DNA from: Thioalkalivibrio sulfidiphilus HL-EbGr7
Lineage (GTDB): Bacteria; Pseudomonadota; Gammaproteobacteria; Ectothiorhodospirales; Ectothiorhodospiraceae
Assembly (NCBI RefSeq): GCF_000021985.1
Contig: NC_011901.1
Coordinates: 1,116,001 to 1,180,000, forward strand
Direction: 5' to 3'
DNA length: 64,000 bases
Under the pieces are notes generated by a model. The model searched no databases and was not told where the DNA came from. It saw only the letters and a program-made list of their open reading frames with translations. Shown in pieces: positions 1-7,874 of the stretch. Position 1 is the first letter of the stretch, and each line of letters opens with the position of its first letter. The translations under genes were made by a program, and so were the position numbers.

Positions 1-272
1 GCGCCCTGCTTCATGGCTTCCACGGCAGAGCGCACGCTGGCATAGCTGGTCATGATCAGCACCGGGGTGTCCGGGCAGGCCTCCACCATGGCGGTGCCCT
101 CGCCGTCGGGCAGGCGCAGATCGCTGATCACCAGGTCCACCCCGTCCTGGCAGGCGGTGCGGGCCTCGCCCAGGGTGGCGCTGGCGCTGACCTGGTAGCC
201 CTCCCGCTCCAGGAGCCGGTGCAGGGCGCGGCGGATGACCTCTTCATCCTCGACGATGTGTATGCGTTTCAT
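1..272 (-). CDS. cbrB: CbrB-like response regulator, N-terminal part (cut by window edge)
   Basis: This is the first 90 codons of a response regulator that runs off the left edge. The receiver domain shows the acidic pair in IVEDEE, the phospho-acceptor Asp in ISDLRLPDG, the switch Thr in MTSYAS and the Lys in AMKQGA. The start is the ATG giving MKRIHIVEDE, 32 bp after the stop of the sensor kinase on the same strand. The pairing with a symporter-type kinase matches the Pseudomonas CbrA/CbrB system, where CbrB is an NtrC-type sigma-54 activator. The AAA+ and DNA-binding domains lie outside the window, so the NtrC class is inferred from the partner. Confidence 0.8.
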   Translation of the reverse strand, partial: MKRIHIVEDEEVIRRALHRLLEREGYQVSASATLGEARTACQDGVDLVISDLRLPDGEGTAMVEACPDTPVLIMTSYASVRSAVEAMKQG

Positions 273-304
273 GGCCGTTCAATGGGTTCGTGCATGGGTG
301 TGTG

Positions 305-3265
305 TCAGCCGCTGGCGCGCAGCCTGGGCGTCGTGCTCAGGGGCAGGCGCAGGGTGAAGCAGGCGCCGCCCTGGGGCAGGTTGTCCACGTACACGGCGCC
401 GCCGTGGTCCTGGATGATGCTGTAGACCACGGACAGGCCGAGCCCGGTGCCCTCGCCCGGCGGCTTGGTGGTGAAGAAGGGTTCGAAGACCCGGTCGAGC
501 AGGGTCTCGGGGATGCCGGTGCCTTCGTCCTCCACCAGGATCTCGGCGAAGCCTGCCGTGGCCTCACCCTGGATGCGGATACGGTCGCCGGGTCCCGAGG
601 CCTGCATGGCGTTGTTGATCAGGTTGACGAACACCTGCAGCAGCTTCTGGTGGCTGCCGCGCACGGTGATTCCCGGGGGCAGGCGGTTCTCGAACAGGTG
701 CGCCCGGGCGGTGTCGCTCAGCTGCACCAGCTGCATGGCCTCGTCCACGCAGATCTTGATGTCCACCGCGCCCATGGCGGTGCTGGGCACCTCGCCGGTG
801 TGGCTGAAGGTGATCAGGCTCTGCACGATGTTGTTGATGCGCCGGGTCTGCTCGAGGATCTGCTGGGCGCTGAGCTCACGTTCCGACTCGTCGGGCTCGT
901 AGTGCAGGTTCTGGGCGAGGGAGGCGATGCCGGTGAGCGGATTGCCGATCTCGTGGGCCACCCCGGCGGCCAGCCGGCCGATGGAGGCCAGGCGGTTGTT
1001 GTGGGCCACTTCGCTCTCCAGGGTGTGCAGTTCGGTGAGGTCCTCCACCAGGATCACGGTGCCGCCCACCACGGCGCCGGGATTGAGGGCACCGGGGGCC
1101 TCGATCTCCGACTTGTGCAGGTTGATCCAGCGGCTGCGGCCCTGGAGGTTGATCTGCAGCTTGTAGAGGTGCTTGTCGTCGCCCTGCAGGAAGCCGCGCA
1201 GGATGCCGTGCCAGGGATCGCCCAGCAGGCGCAGCTCCTGGCCCACGGCGTCGCGGCTGGGGATGCCGGAGATCAGTCCCATGGCGCTGTTCCAGATGAT
1301 GATCTCGCCGCCGGGGGTCAGGGAGCAGACCCCCAGGGGCAGTTCGTGCAGCACCTGGCGGTGGTAGCGGCGCAGGGTGTCCAGCTCCGCCGCCAGGCCC
1401 TGCAGGCGCACGTTGGAGTGCTCCAGCTGCTCCTCCACGAAACGCAGGCTGTCGGCCAGGGCCATCTGGGTGTGGGGGTCCACCCGCAGGCGGTGGTCCA
1501 CGATCATGCGCGAGAGCAGCGGACCCATGAGGCCGGAGAGGTTGCGCTCCAGGCGTTCACGCAGGCGACGCAGTTCACCGGGGTGGGTCTCGTCGGATTT
1601 CAGCCCCAGGTCCGCCAGGGCGCGGCTCACCTCCAGGGCGGCGGTCTGTGGACCCACGGTCTGGGCCAGCTGTTCCTCGAAGTGCTGCACGCTGCGCACC
1701 TCCAGCTGGCCCCGGGGCGGTTCCATCTGCTCGCGGCGGCAGGCGAGTGCCGCCTCGGTCTCCTCGGGGCTGGGCCGGGTGAGCAGGGAGCCGGCCACGA
1801 ACAGCACCGCGTTCAGCGCCAGGGACCAGAAGGTGGCGAAGGCCCAGTGGTTCTGTTCCGTGGCGCGGAACCAGGTCTGCAGTTCCAGCTGCCCGGGCAT
1901 GAGTCCCGACTGCTGCAGCAGGGGCACGATCAGGGCCAGGGCCCAGACGGTGATGCCGCCGGCGAGCCCGGCGATGAAGCCCCAGCGGGTGGCTCGGGGC
2001 CAGAACAGCAGGCCCATGAGGCCGGGCAGGAACTGGGCCACGGCGACGAAGGAAATGAGGCCGATCTGGGCCAGGCTCTGGTGGAATTCCATCAGCCGGT
2101 AGAACACGTAGCCCAGGGCGATGATGAGCACGATCAGGATGCGACGGCCCCACAGCAGCCAGGTGTAGAGATTCTGCCTGGGCAGGGCCTGGTTCTGGTA
2201 GCGGGCAGGCAGGATCAGGTGATTGAGGCACATGGCCGCCAGGGCCAGCGTCGTGACGATCATCATGGCGCTGGCCGCCGAGACGCCGCCGATGAAGGTG
2301 AACAGTGCCCAGCCGTAGCCGTGCTCCACCGACAGGCCGAGCACGTAGTAGTCCGGTACCGTGCCCACCTGGGCCTGCTGACCGGCCCACAGGATCAGGG
2401 GGATGGGCAGGTTGAGCAGCAACAGAAACAGGGGGAAGGCCCAGGCCGCCACGCGCAGGGCCCCCGGTTCCATGTTCTCCACGAAGATCATGTGGAACTG
2501 GCGCGGCAGCAGGAAGGCGGCGGCGAAGGCCAGCAGCATGAAGGTCATCCACGGCCCCTCACGCACCGGCGCGTACAGGGCCTCGATGGCCTCCGGGTGT
2601 TCCAGGAGCCATTCCCCCAGGGCCGCGGGGCCGCCCAGGATGCCGAACAGGGCGAACACGCCCACCATGAGCAGGGCAATGAGCTTGACCGCCGACTCGA
2701 AGGCGATGGCCATCACCAGGCCCTCGTGCTTCTCCCGGGGGGTGATGTGCCGTGCCCCGAACAGGATGGCGAACAGGCTCAGGGTGGCGCAGAAGCCCAG
2801 CGCCAGCAGGTGGGGCGGCGCCTCCTGGGTGAGCACCGCCACGGATTCGGTCACCGCCTTGATCTGCAGGGCGATGTAGGGCAGCACCCCGGCGAGCATG
2901 AACAGGGTCACCAGCACGCCGGTGAACTGGTGCCGGTAGCGGAAGGCGAACAGGTCCGCCAGGGAGGTGAGCTGGTAGTCCCGCACCAGGCGCAGGATGG
3001 GCGCCAGCAGCACCGGGGCCAGGGCGAAGGCCAGGGTCACCCCCAGGTAGATGGTGAGGAAGTTGTAGCCCTGCTCGCCGGCGAAGCCGACGCTGCCGTA
3101 GAAGCTCCAGGAGGTGGCGTAGACGCCCAGGGACAGGGCGTAGACCAGGGGGTGACGCACCAGGGCGTCCGGCAGCCAGCCTTTCTCCGTGGCATGTGCC
3201 ACGAAGAACAGCAACGCCAGGTACGCCACGCCTACCGCATAGAGGATCCCCAGTTCAGCGTTCAT
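305..3265 (-). CDS. cbrA: CbrA-like sodium:solute symporter / sensor histidine kinase fusion
   Basis: The 986-residue membrane protein has an SLC5/SSS-type transporter in about the first 480 residues, with many hydrophobic helices. A PAS-like region follows near residues 630-690. The HisKA motif VAHEIGNPLTG is near residue 770. The HATPase domain has the N-box NLINNAMQASG near 883 and the G2 box EGTGLGLSV near 935. The length and domain order match Pseudomonas CbrA, which controls carbon/nitrogen balance and histidine uptake; the signal here is unknown. It overlaps the upstream small gene by 11 bp and is followed by its probable regulator, so the three likely form one transcript. Confidence 0.88.
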   Translation of the reverse strand: MNAELGILYAVGVAYLALLFFVAHATEKGWLPDALVRHPLVYALSLGVYATSWSFYGSVGFAGEQGYNFLTIYLGVTLAFALAPVLLAPILRLVRDYQLTSLADLFAFRYRHQFTGVLVTLFMLAGVLPYIALQIKAVTESVAVLTQEAPPHLLALGFCATLSLFAILFGARHITPREKHEGLVMAIAFESAVKLIALLMVGVFALFGILGGPAALGEWLLEHPEAIEALYAPVREGPWMTFMLLAFAAAFLLPRQFHMIFVENMEPGALRVAAWAFPLFLLLLNLPIPLILWAGQQAQVGTVPDYYVLGLSVEHGYGWALFTFIGGVSAASAMMIVTTLALAAMCLNHLILPARYQNQALPRQNLYTWLLWGRRILIVLIIALGYVFYRLMEFHQSLAQIGLISFVAVAQFLPGLMGLLFWPRATRWGFIAGLAGGITVWALALIVPLLQQSGLMPGQLELQTWFRATEQNHWAFATFWSLALNAVLFVAGSLLTRPSPEETEAALACRREQMEPPRGQLEVRSVQHFEEQLAQTVGPQTAALEVSRALADLGLKSDETHPGELRRLRERLERNLSGLMGPLLSRMIVDHRLRVDPHTQMALADSLRFVEEQLEHSNVRLQGLAAELDTLRRYHRQVLHELPLGVCSLTPGGEIIIWNSAMGLISGIPSRDAVGQELRLLGDPWHGILRGFLQGDDKHLYKLQINLQGRSRWINLHKSEIEAPGALNPGAVVGGTVILVEDLTELHTLESEVAHNNRLASIGRLAAGVAHEIGNPLTGIASLAQNLHYEPDESERELSAQQILEQTRRINNIVQSLITFSHTGEVPSTAMGAVDIKICVDEAMQLVQLSDTARAHLFENRLPPGITVRGSHQKLLQVFVNLINNAMQASGPGDRIRIQGEATAGFAEILVEDEGTGIPETLLDRVFEPFFTTKPPGEGTGLGLSVVYSIIQDHGGAVYVDNLPQGGACFTLRLPLSTTPRLRASG

Positions 3266-3416
3266 GCCGGTGGGTCACCAGGGCGATCAGGCCGATGAGC
3301 AGGGCCCAGAGGCCGTAGGGCAGCAGCCAGTGGCTCCCCGGCGCGGCCCACCAGGCCACCAGGGGCGAGGCGAACAGCAGCAGGCCGAACAGGAACAGCA
3401 GCAGGGTCTTGTCCAT
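3255..3416 (-). CDS. CbrX-like 53-aa membrane protein
   Basis: A 53-codon frame begins MDKTLLLFLFGLLLFASPLV and ends THRHER. It holds two hydrophobic segments, about residues 4-22 and 31-46, split by a short polar loop with WWAAPGSHW. Its last 11 bp overlap the start of the symporter kinase (ATGAACGCTGA), which suggests translational coupling. In Pseudomonas a small membrane protein, CbrX, sits directly upstream of cbrA and overlaps it. Position, size and topology fit that role; sequence homology was not tested. The overlap, hydrophobicity and codon use argue that it is a real gene. Confidence 0.65.
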   Translation of the reverse strand: MDKTLLLFLFGLLLFASPLVAWWAAPGSHWLLPYGLWALLIGLIALVTHRHER

Positions 3417-3460
3417 GGCGGGCCTGGGAGGGTGGGTGTGTTACGGATTGTAACAATCTG

Positions 3461-3509
3461 AAGTGAGAAGTGAGAAGTGAGAAGTGAGAAGTGAGAAGTC
3501 AGAAGTGAG
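3461..3509. repeat. Seven tandem copies of heptamer AAGTGAG
   Basis: Seven head-to-tail 7-bp units (AAGTGAG, one of them AAGTCAG) lie just upstream of the cbrX-cbrA operon. A 13-bp palindrome, GATTGTAACAATC (3446-3458), sits between the array and cbrX and could be an operator. The array is the cleanest of many 7-bp-periodic intergenic repeats in this window. Confidence 0.9.
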
Positions 3510-3620
3510 AGGAACGAACAACTGCAGTTCACCCCCTCTCCATCAGGGAGAGGGCCCGGGTGAGGGTGGTTTCCTTCCCACTTCCCAATTCCCCCTTCTT
3601 AGTTTGGGAGCGCCCAGTCC

Positions 3621-3812
3621 GTAGGATGGATAAGCACAGCGCATCCGGCGTTCTTCCCCGGCGTTTTGATGTCAACGCAAAGCACGCAAAGACGCAGAGA
3701 ACGCGAAGGATTTTGATCAAGAAAACTCCGCGTTCTCTGCGTCTTTGCGACCTCTGCGTGATCAGATTTGCCGACTTGGAACGCCGGATGCGCTGTGCTT
3801 ATCCGGCCTACG
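3621..3812. repeat. Nested inverted repeat between cbrX and gluQ
   Basis: The outer arms (3621-3653 and 3779-3812) are near-perfect inverted copies built on GCGCATCCGGCGTTC and related sequence. Inside them is a 21-bp perfect inverted pair at 3685-3705 and 3729-3749, starting CGCAAAGACGCAGAG. The right outer arm contains the stop codon of gluQ (3808-3810). The rest of the 3417-3807 gap holds the heptamer array and no gene that I can support. The structure looks like one REP-like element inserted into another, or a non-autonomous mobile element without a clear target duplication. Confidence 0.75.
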
Positions 3813-4659
3813 GGCTGGTTTTGTTGAGCGCGTGGTCCAGGATCTCTTCCGGAGAGCGGACGTCGGCCGGTCGGGGCACCGGCTCGCCCAGGAATTCCAG
3901 GGCGCGGATCAGGGTCGGGACGGGATTCGTGTCATCCACCGCCGGGGCGTGGGTCTGCTTGGAGAGTTTCTCGCCCTCGGGGGTGAGCACCAGCCTGTGG
4001 TGCAAGTACGCGGGGGTCGGCAGCCCCAGCAGGCGCTGCAGCAGGATCTGGCGGGGGGTGGAGTCCAGCAGGTCGGCGCCGCGCACCACGTGGGTGATGC
4101 CCTGGAAGGCGTCGTCCACCACCACCGCCAGCTGGTAGGCGAAGTAGCCGTCGGCGCGGCGGATGACGAAGTCGCCCACCTCCCGGGCCACGTCCTGGCG
4201 GATCGGGCCCTGCATCCGGTCGGTGAAGGTGATCTCGCCGGCTTCGGTGCGCAGGCGCACTGCGCGGGGGGCCTTGCCCGGGGGCAGGCCCGCGCGGCAG
4301 GTGCCAGGATAGACCGGGCCGTCCAGTCCCGGTTGCCCCGCCTCGGCGATCTCCCGGCGGGTGCAGCCGCAGTCGTAGGCGTGGCCCGCGGCGCGCAACT
4401 CATCCAGGGCGGCCCAATAGGTCTCCAGCCGGCTGCTCTGGTAGAGCACCGGCCCGTCCCAGCTCAGGCCGAAGGCCTCCAGGGTGCGCAGGATGGCATC
4501 CGCCGCCCCCGGCACCTCCCGGGGCGGGTCCAGGTCCTCGATGCGCAGCAGCCACCGCCCGCCGTGGCGCCGGGCATCCAGCCACGAGGCCAGGGCGGCC
4601 ACCAGGGAACCGAAGTGCAGGGGGCCGGTGGGGGAGGGGGCAAAACGACCGATGTACAT
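3808..4659 (-). CDS. gluQ: Glutamyl-Q tRNA(Asp) synthetase
   Basis: GluQ-RS attaches glutamate to the queuosine base of tRNA-Asp. The 283-residue protein is a GluRS catalytic core without the anticodon-binding domain. It starts [19 protein letters not shown], with the HIGH-like motif as PLHFGSL, and has the KMSKS-like loop EGEKLSKQ. Zinc ligands are visible in YDCGCTRRE and YPGTC. An upstream in-frame start would add about 22 odd residues encoded by intergenic repeat, so the ATG at 4657-4659 is preferred. It lies downstream of dksA on the same strand, a common gammaproteobacterial order, but an apparent terminator separates them. Confidence 0.92.
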   Translation of the reverse strand: MYIGRFAPSPTGPLHFGSLVAALASWLDARRHGGRWLLRIEDLDPPREVPGAADAILRTLEAFGLSWDGPVLYQSSRLETYWAALDELRAAGHAYDCGCTRREIAEAGQPGLDGPVYPGTCRAGLPPGKAPRAVRLRTEAGEITFTDRMQGPIRQDVAREVGDFVIRRADGYFAYQLAVVVDDAFQGITHVVRGADLLDSTPRQILLQRLLGLPTPAYLHHRLVLTPEGEKLSKQTHAPAVDDTNPVPTLIRALEFLGEPVPRPADVRSPEEILDHALNKTSP

Positions 4660-4661
4660 AG

Positions 4662-4757
4662 CGGCAAGATACAAGAGGCAAGAGGCAAGAAAAAGAAACG
4701 CCCGGCTGGGCCGGGCGTGAATCAACCTGTCTCTTGTATCTTGGATCTTGTCTCTGG
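4662..4757. repeat. Heptad repeat flanks (CAAGAGG type) around the dksA terminator
   Basis: The left flank (4664-4690) reads as CAAGATA, CAAGAGG, CAAGAGG, CAAGAAA. The right flank (4730-4757) is the complementary type, TCTCTTG, TATCTTG, GATCTTG, TCTCTGG. The dksA terminator hairpin lies between them, so the flanks could extend the stem. Confidence 0.75.
4687..4718 (-). terminator. Rho-independent terminator after dksA
   Basis: A perfect 8-bp GC-rich stem (ACGCCCGG with CCGGGCGT, 5-nt loop) is followed on the minus strand by a T-rich run (4687-4697). It lies 55 bp past the dksA stop. Confidence 0.85.
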
Positions 4758-4772
4758 CTGAGGCCTACGGCC

Positions 4773-5228
4773 TCACGCCATCTGCTTTTCCTTGATCTCC
4801 TGCAGGGTCTTGCAGTCGATGCACAGGGTGGCGGTGGGGCGGGCCTCCAGGCGGCGGATGCCGATCTCGATGCCGCAGGCCTCGCAGTAGCCGTAGTCGC
4901 CGGACTCGATGTCGTTGATCGCCTCGTCGATCTTCTTGATCAGCTTGCGCTCGCGGCCGCGGGTGCGCAGCTCCAGGCTGAATTCCTCTTCCTGGGTGGC
5001 CCGGTCGGCGGGATCGGCGAAGTTGGCGGCGTCCTCCTTCATGTGGCCCACGGTGCGGTCCACTTCTTCCATGAGTTCCTGTTTCCATGCCAGCAGGATC
5101 TTGCGGAAGTGCTCCTTCTGATCCTTGTTCATGTACTCCTCGCCCTTCTTTTCCTTGTAGGGGGCGATGCCGCTGACGGGCAGCGACATGGTGTTGGTCT
5201 TGGCGGCCGTGGTCTTCTTGGAGGCCAT
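4773..5228 (-). CDS. dksA: RNA polymerase-binding transcription factor DksA
   Basis: DksA binds the RNA polymerase secondary channel and, with ppGpp, adjusts rRNA and amino-acid promoters. The 151-residue protein has the coiled-coil region (about 45-110), including the acidic tip [11 protein letters not shown], and the four-cysteine zinc finger CEACG...CIDC near residues 118-142. A GTG two codons upstream is possible, but the ATG at 5226-5228 has an AGGAG about 9 nt away, so it is preferred. The N-terminus contains [11 protein letters not shown], a typical DksA lead-in. It is divergent from the HAD phosphatase, with a MITE-like element between. Confidence 0.95.
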   Translation of the reverse strand: MASKKTTAAKTNTMSLPVSGIAPYKEKKGEEYMNKDQKEHFRKILLAWKQELMEEVDRTVGHMKEDAANFADPADRATQEEEFSLELRTRGRERKLIKKIDEAINDIESGDYGYCEACGIEIGIRRLEARPTATLCIDCKTLQEIKEKQMA

Positions 5229-5337
5229 GGGCACTATCTCCTGAGTCCTGAAAAGCGTGCTTTATTAACAGAGAACCATGACAGGCGCAAGCACGATGAA
5301 GCCTGGCAAGGCCTTGTGGTACAGTCCCGCCGCCTAG

Positions 5338-5513
5338 CCCGCATATCTCACCACCGTTCGTAGCGAGGGCGTCGAGATGCCGCTGTGACGGGGCGCGCGG
5401 AGCGGAAGACGGCGCCGGCGTAGCCGACACTACGTCAAGCCGGCTGGAGGGAGCACGCCCCGTCACAGCGAGCAGATCGGCGGCCGCAGTAGAAGGGTGG
5501 TGAGATATGCGGG
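5338..5513. mobile_element. MITE-like element, copy 1, flanked by CTAG duplication
   Basis: The 176-bp element has terminal inverted repeats of about 18 bp beginning CCCGCATATCTCACCACC. It is flanked on both sides by CTAG (5334-5337 and 5514-5517). An internal inverted pair (GCTGTGACGGGGCG and its complement) lies within it. There is no transposase. The same ends recur at 37611-37864. A 4-bp YTAR duplication is typical of IS5-group insertions, and TTAA-targeting families such as IS1380 are an alternative parent. It fills the divergent region between dksA and the phosphatase gene; the rest of 5229-5543 holds no gene. Confidence 0.8.
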
Positions 5514-5543
5514 CTAGTGGACAACCCTGCCCCGGAGCCCATC

Positions 5544-6299
5544 GTGAGTGAATTGCGCGCACTGATTTTCGACGTGGACGGTACCCTCGCCGATACCGAG
5601 CGGGACGGCCACCGGGTGGCCTTCAATGCGGCCTTCAGGGAGGCCGGCCTGGACTGGGACTGGGACGAGGCCCTGTACGGCAGGCTGCTGGCGGTGACCG
5701 GCGGCAAGGAGCGCATCCGCCACTACCTGGATCATTACAACACCGCCTTCGAGCGCCCCGCGGCGCTGGACGAGTTCATCGCCGGGCTGCACAAGGCAAA
5801 GACCCGCCACTATCTGGACATGCTCAAGGACGGTGCCATCCCCCTGCGCCCCGGCGTGGCCCGGCTGCTGGCCGAGGCCCGGGCGGCGGGGCTGACGCTT
5901 GCCATCGCCACCACCACCACGCCGGCCAACGTGGTCTACCTGCTGGAATCCACCCTGGGGCGGGAGTCGGTGGAGTGGTTCTCGGTGATCGCCGCCGGTG
6001 ACGTGGTGCCCGCCAAGAAGCCCGCCGCGGACATCTTCGAGTACGCCCTGCGTCACCTGGGCCTGCCCGCCGAGGCCTGTCTGGCCTTCGAGGACTCTGC
6101 CAACGGGGTCCGCTCCTCCGTGGGTGCCGGCCTGCGCACCATCGTGACCGTCAATGGCTACACCCGGGACGAGGACTTCACCGGCGCCCTGCTGGTGCTG
6201 GATAAGTTCGGCGAGCCGGGCAGCCCGTGCACGGTGCTGGCGGGGCCGGCGGTGGAGGGGGGGTATCTCACTGTGGAGCAGATGAAACAGTGGGGGTGA
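5544..6299 (+). CDS. HAD-family phosphatase, CbbY/Gph-like
   Basis: The 251-residue hydrolase has all four HAD motifs: FDVDGTLADTE at the N-terminus (nucleophile Asp), the Thr of ATTTT, the Lys of AKKPAADIF, and EDSANG. A helical cap domain sits after motif I. The family includes CbbY, which removes sugar-bisphosphate by-products that inhibit RuBisCO, and phosphoglycolate phosphatase; the substrate is not settled here. I chose the GTG at 5544 because GGAG lies 7 nt upstream and homologues start near this point. An in-frame GTG at 5517 would use the G of the MITE's CTAG flank. Confidence 0.82.
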   Translation: MSELRALIFDVDGTLADTERDGHRVAFNAAFREAGLDWDWDEALYGRLLAVTGGKERIRHYLDHYNTAFERPAALDEFIAGLHKAKTRHYLDMLKDGAIPLRPGVARLLAEARAAGLTLAIATTTTPANVVYLLESTLGRESVEWFSVIAAGDVVPAKKPAADIFEYALRHLGLPAEACLAFEDSANGVRSSVGAGLRTIVTVNGYTRDEDFTGALLVLDKFGEPGSPCTVLAGPAVEGGYLTVEQMKQWG

Positions 6300-6356
6300 A
6301 GTGCGAAGTGGGAATTTGGAAGTGGGAATGAAAGGCTTTACTTCGCACTTCCCAAT
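6300..6356. repeat. Imperfect inverted repeat of heptad type between convergent genes
   Basis: GTGCGAAGTGGGAATT on the left is mirrored by AATTGGGAAGTGCGAA on the opposite strand. It fills almost the whole gap between the convergent phosphatase and xseA genes and could act as a bidirectional stem-loop. Confidence 0.7.
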
Positions 6357-7700
6357 TCACCCTTCGTACCTGGTCACGACCGTGCAACTCAGTCTTCCCT
6401 TCCCCAGTCTTGCCTCCACCCGGTCGTTCACCTGCACCTGAGACGCGTCCCGGATCACCTGGCCCTCGGCCGTGGTGAGAATGCTGTAGCCCCGGCCCAG
6501 GGTGGCCAGGGGGCTCACGGAATGCAGTGCCCGGCCGGCGGCGGCGAGGCGGGCCTCGAAGCGGTCCAGGCGCCGGCGCAGGGCGCTGTCCAGGCGCAGG
6601 CGCAGCTGGGCTTCGCGGGCCTCCAGGCGCTCCAGTGCCCGGGCGGGGGATCGGTGCTGCAGCCGGTCCTGGAGCCTGGCCAGACGGGATTCCCGGTGGC
6701 GCAGGCGGTGCTGCATGGCGAGTGCCAGGCGGCGTTCCAGCTCGTCCACCCGCTGGGCCTGGTTCTGCAGGCGCCGCTCGGGGTGCTGCTGACGCAGGCG
6801 CCGTTCCAGATTGTCCAGTTTCAGGGCCTGGTGCTGCAGTCCCCGCTGCATGCGTTCCACCAGCAGGCGCCGCTGGCGCTCCACGTGCAGCAGCCATTCA
6901 TCGCGCAGGGGGCTGACCAGTTCCGCGGCCGCCGAGGGTGTGGCGGCGCGCAGGTCGGCGGCCAGGTCCGCGATCGTGACGTCCACCTCGTGGCCCACGC
7001 CGCTGACCACCGGGATCTCGCAGTCGTGGATCGCCCGGGCCACGATCTCCTCATTGAAGGCCCAGAGGTCCTCCAGGGAGCCGCCGCCCCGGGCCAGGAT
7101 CAGCACGTCGCAGTCCTTGCGCGCCGAGGCCGTGCGCAGGGCCTCGGCGATGGCCGGGGCGGCCGCCGCACCCTGCACCGGCACCGGGTAGATGAGCGCC
7201 GGCAGGCCCGGGAAGCGCCGGCGCAGTACGGACAGGATGTCCCGGATGGCCGCACCGGTGGGCGAGGTGATCACCCCCAGGCGTCGCGGGAAGCGGGGCA
7301 GGGGGCGTTTGCGTTCGGCATCGAACAGGCCCTCGCGCTCCAGGCGCTGCTTCAGTTCCTCGAAGGCCCGGCGCAGGGCGCCGTCGCCGGCCTCCTCCAT
7401 GTGCTCCACGATGAGCTGGTAGTCCCCCCGGGGGGCGTAGAGTCCCACCCGGGCGCGCACCAGCACCTGCATGCCGTCGGCGGGTCGAAAGCGCATCAGC
7501 TGGGCCCGGTTGCGGAACAGGGCGCAGCGCACCTGGGCGCCGCTGTCTTTGAGGGTGAAATACAGGTGCCCCGAGGCCGGACGGGACACGCTGGAGAGCT
7601 CACCTTCCACCCAGATGAGCGGGAAGGTCCCCTCCAGCAGGCCCTGCACGGCCTGGTTGAGGCGGGTGACGGTGAAGATGTCGCGATCGGTGACTGCCAT
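6357..7700 (-). CDS. xseA: Exodeoxyribonuclease VII large subunit
   Basis: XseA is the catalytic large subunit of ExoVII, a single-strand-specific exonuclease of mismatch and damage repair. The 447-residue protein has an N-terminal OB-fold (about residues 1-105, with [18 protein letters not shown]), the nuclease domain carrying [13 protein letters not shown] and [14 protein letters not shown], a long Arg/Gln/Leu-rich coiled coil (about 270-390) and a C-terminal segment with LGRGYSIL. The small subunit XseB is not adjacent. The gene is divergent from guaB. Confidence 0.95.
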   Translation of the reverse strand: MAVTDRDIFTVTRLNQAVQGLLEGTFPLIWVEGELSSVSRPASGHLYFTLKDSGAQVRCALFRNRAQLMRFRPADGMQVLVRARVGLYAPRGDYQLIVEHMEEAGDGALRRAFEELKQRLEREGLFDAERKRPLPRFPRRLGVITSPTGAAIRDILSVLRRRFPGLPALIYPVPVQGAAAAPAIAEALRTASARKDCDVLILARGGGSLEDLWAFNEEIVARAIHDCEIPVVSGVGHEVDVTIADLAADLRAATPSAAAELVSPLRDEWLLHVERQRRLLVERMQRGLQHQALKLDNLERRLRQQHPERRLQNQAQRVDELERRLALAMQHRLRHRESRLARLQDRLQHRSPARALERLEAREAQLRLRLDSALRRRLDRFEARLAAAGRALHSVSPLATLGRGYSILTTAEGQVIRDASQVQVNDRVEARLGKGRLSCTVVTRYEG

Positions 7701-7809
7701 TCGATGCCTCGGGTCATGAGCGCAAAGACTCGAAGGGTTCAGGATACAGGGAAGGGGTATTCATCCTTCAACCTTCCCCCTTCAACCTTCCGGTGCCCGC
7801 GGGTATCGG

Positions 7810-7838
7810 TTTACCCAGGGGGCCTCGATCTTTATAAT
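7810..7838 (+). promoter_or_regulatory. Sigma-70 promoter for guaB
   Basis: A perfect -10 TATAAT (7833-7838) lies 17 bp after a -35 TTTACC (7810-7815), and the guaB ATG follows 37 bp later. The spacing and short leader make it the best promoter for guaB. Confidence 0.65.
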
Positions 7839-7874
7839 TGGCCGATTAACCTCCACTTCCTCACGAGATCGGTT

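Noticed and set aside
290-3298. 1002-codon plus-strand open frame opposite cbrA
   Set aside because: It is an antisense shadow produced by high-GC codon use; the product is Gly/His/Gln-rich with no domain, while the minus frame has full symporter and kinase motifs.
3461-3509. Possible CRISPR-like or satellite array
   Set aside because: The unit is 7 bp with no unique spacers and no cas genes.
6522-7874. Long plus-strand extension upstream of guaB
   Set aside because: It lies opposite xseA and has no family sequence; GuaB begins at 7875 behind a good promoter.
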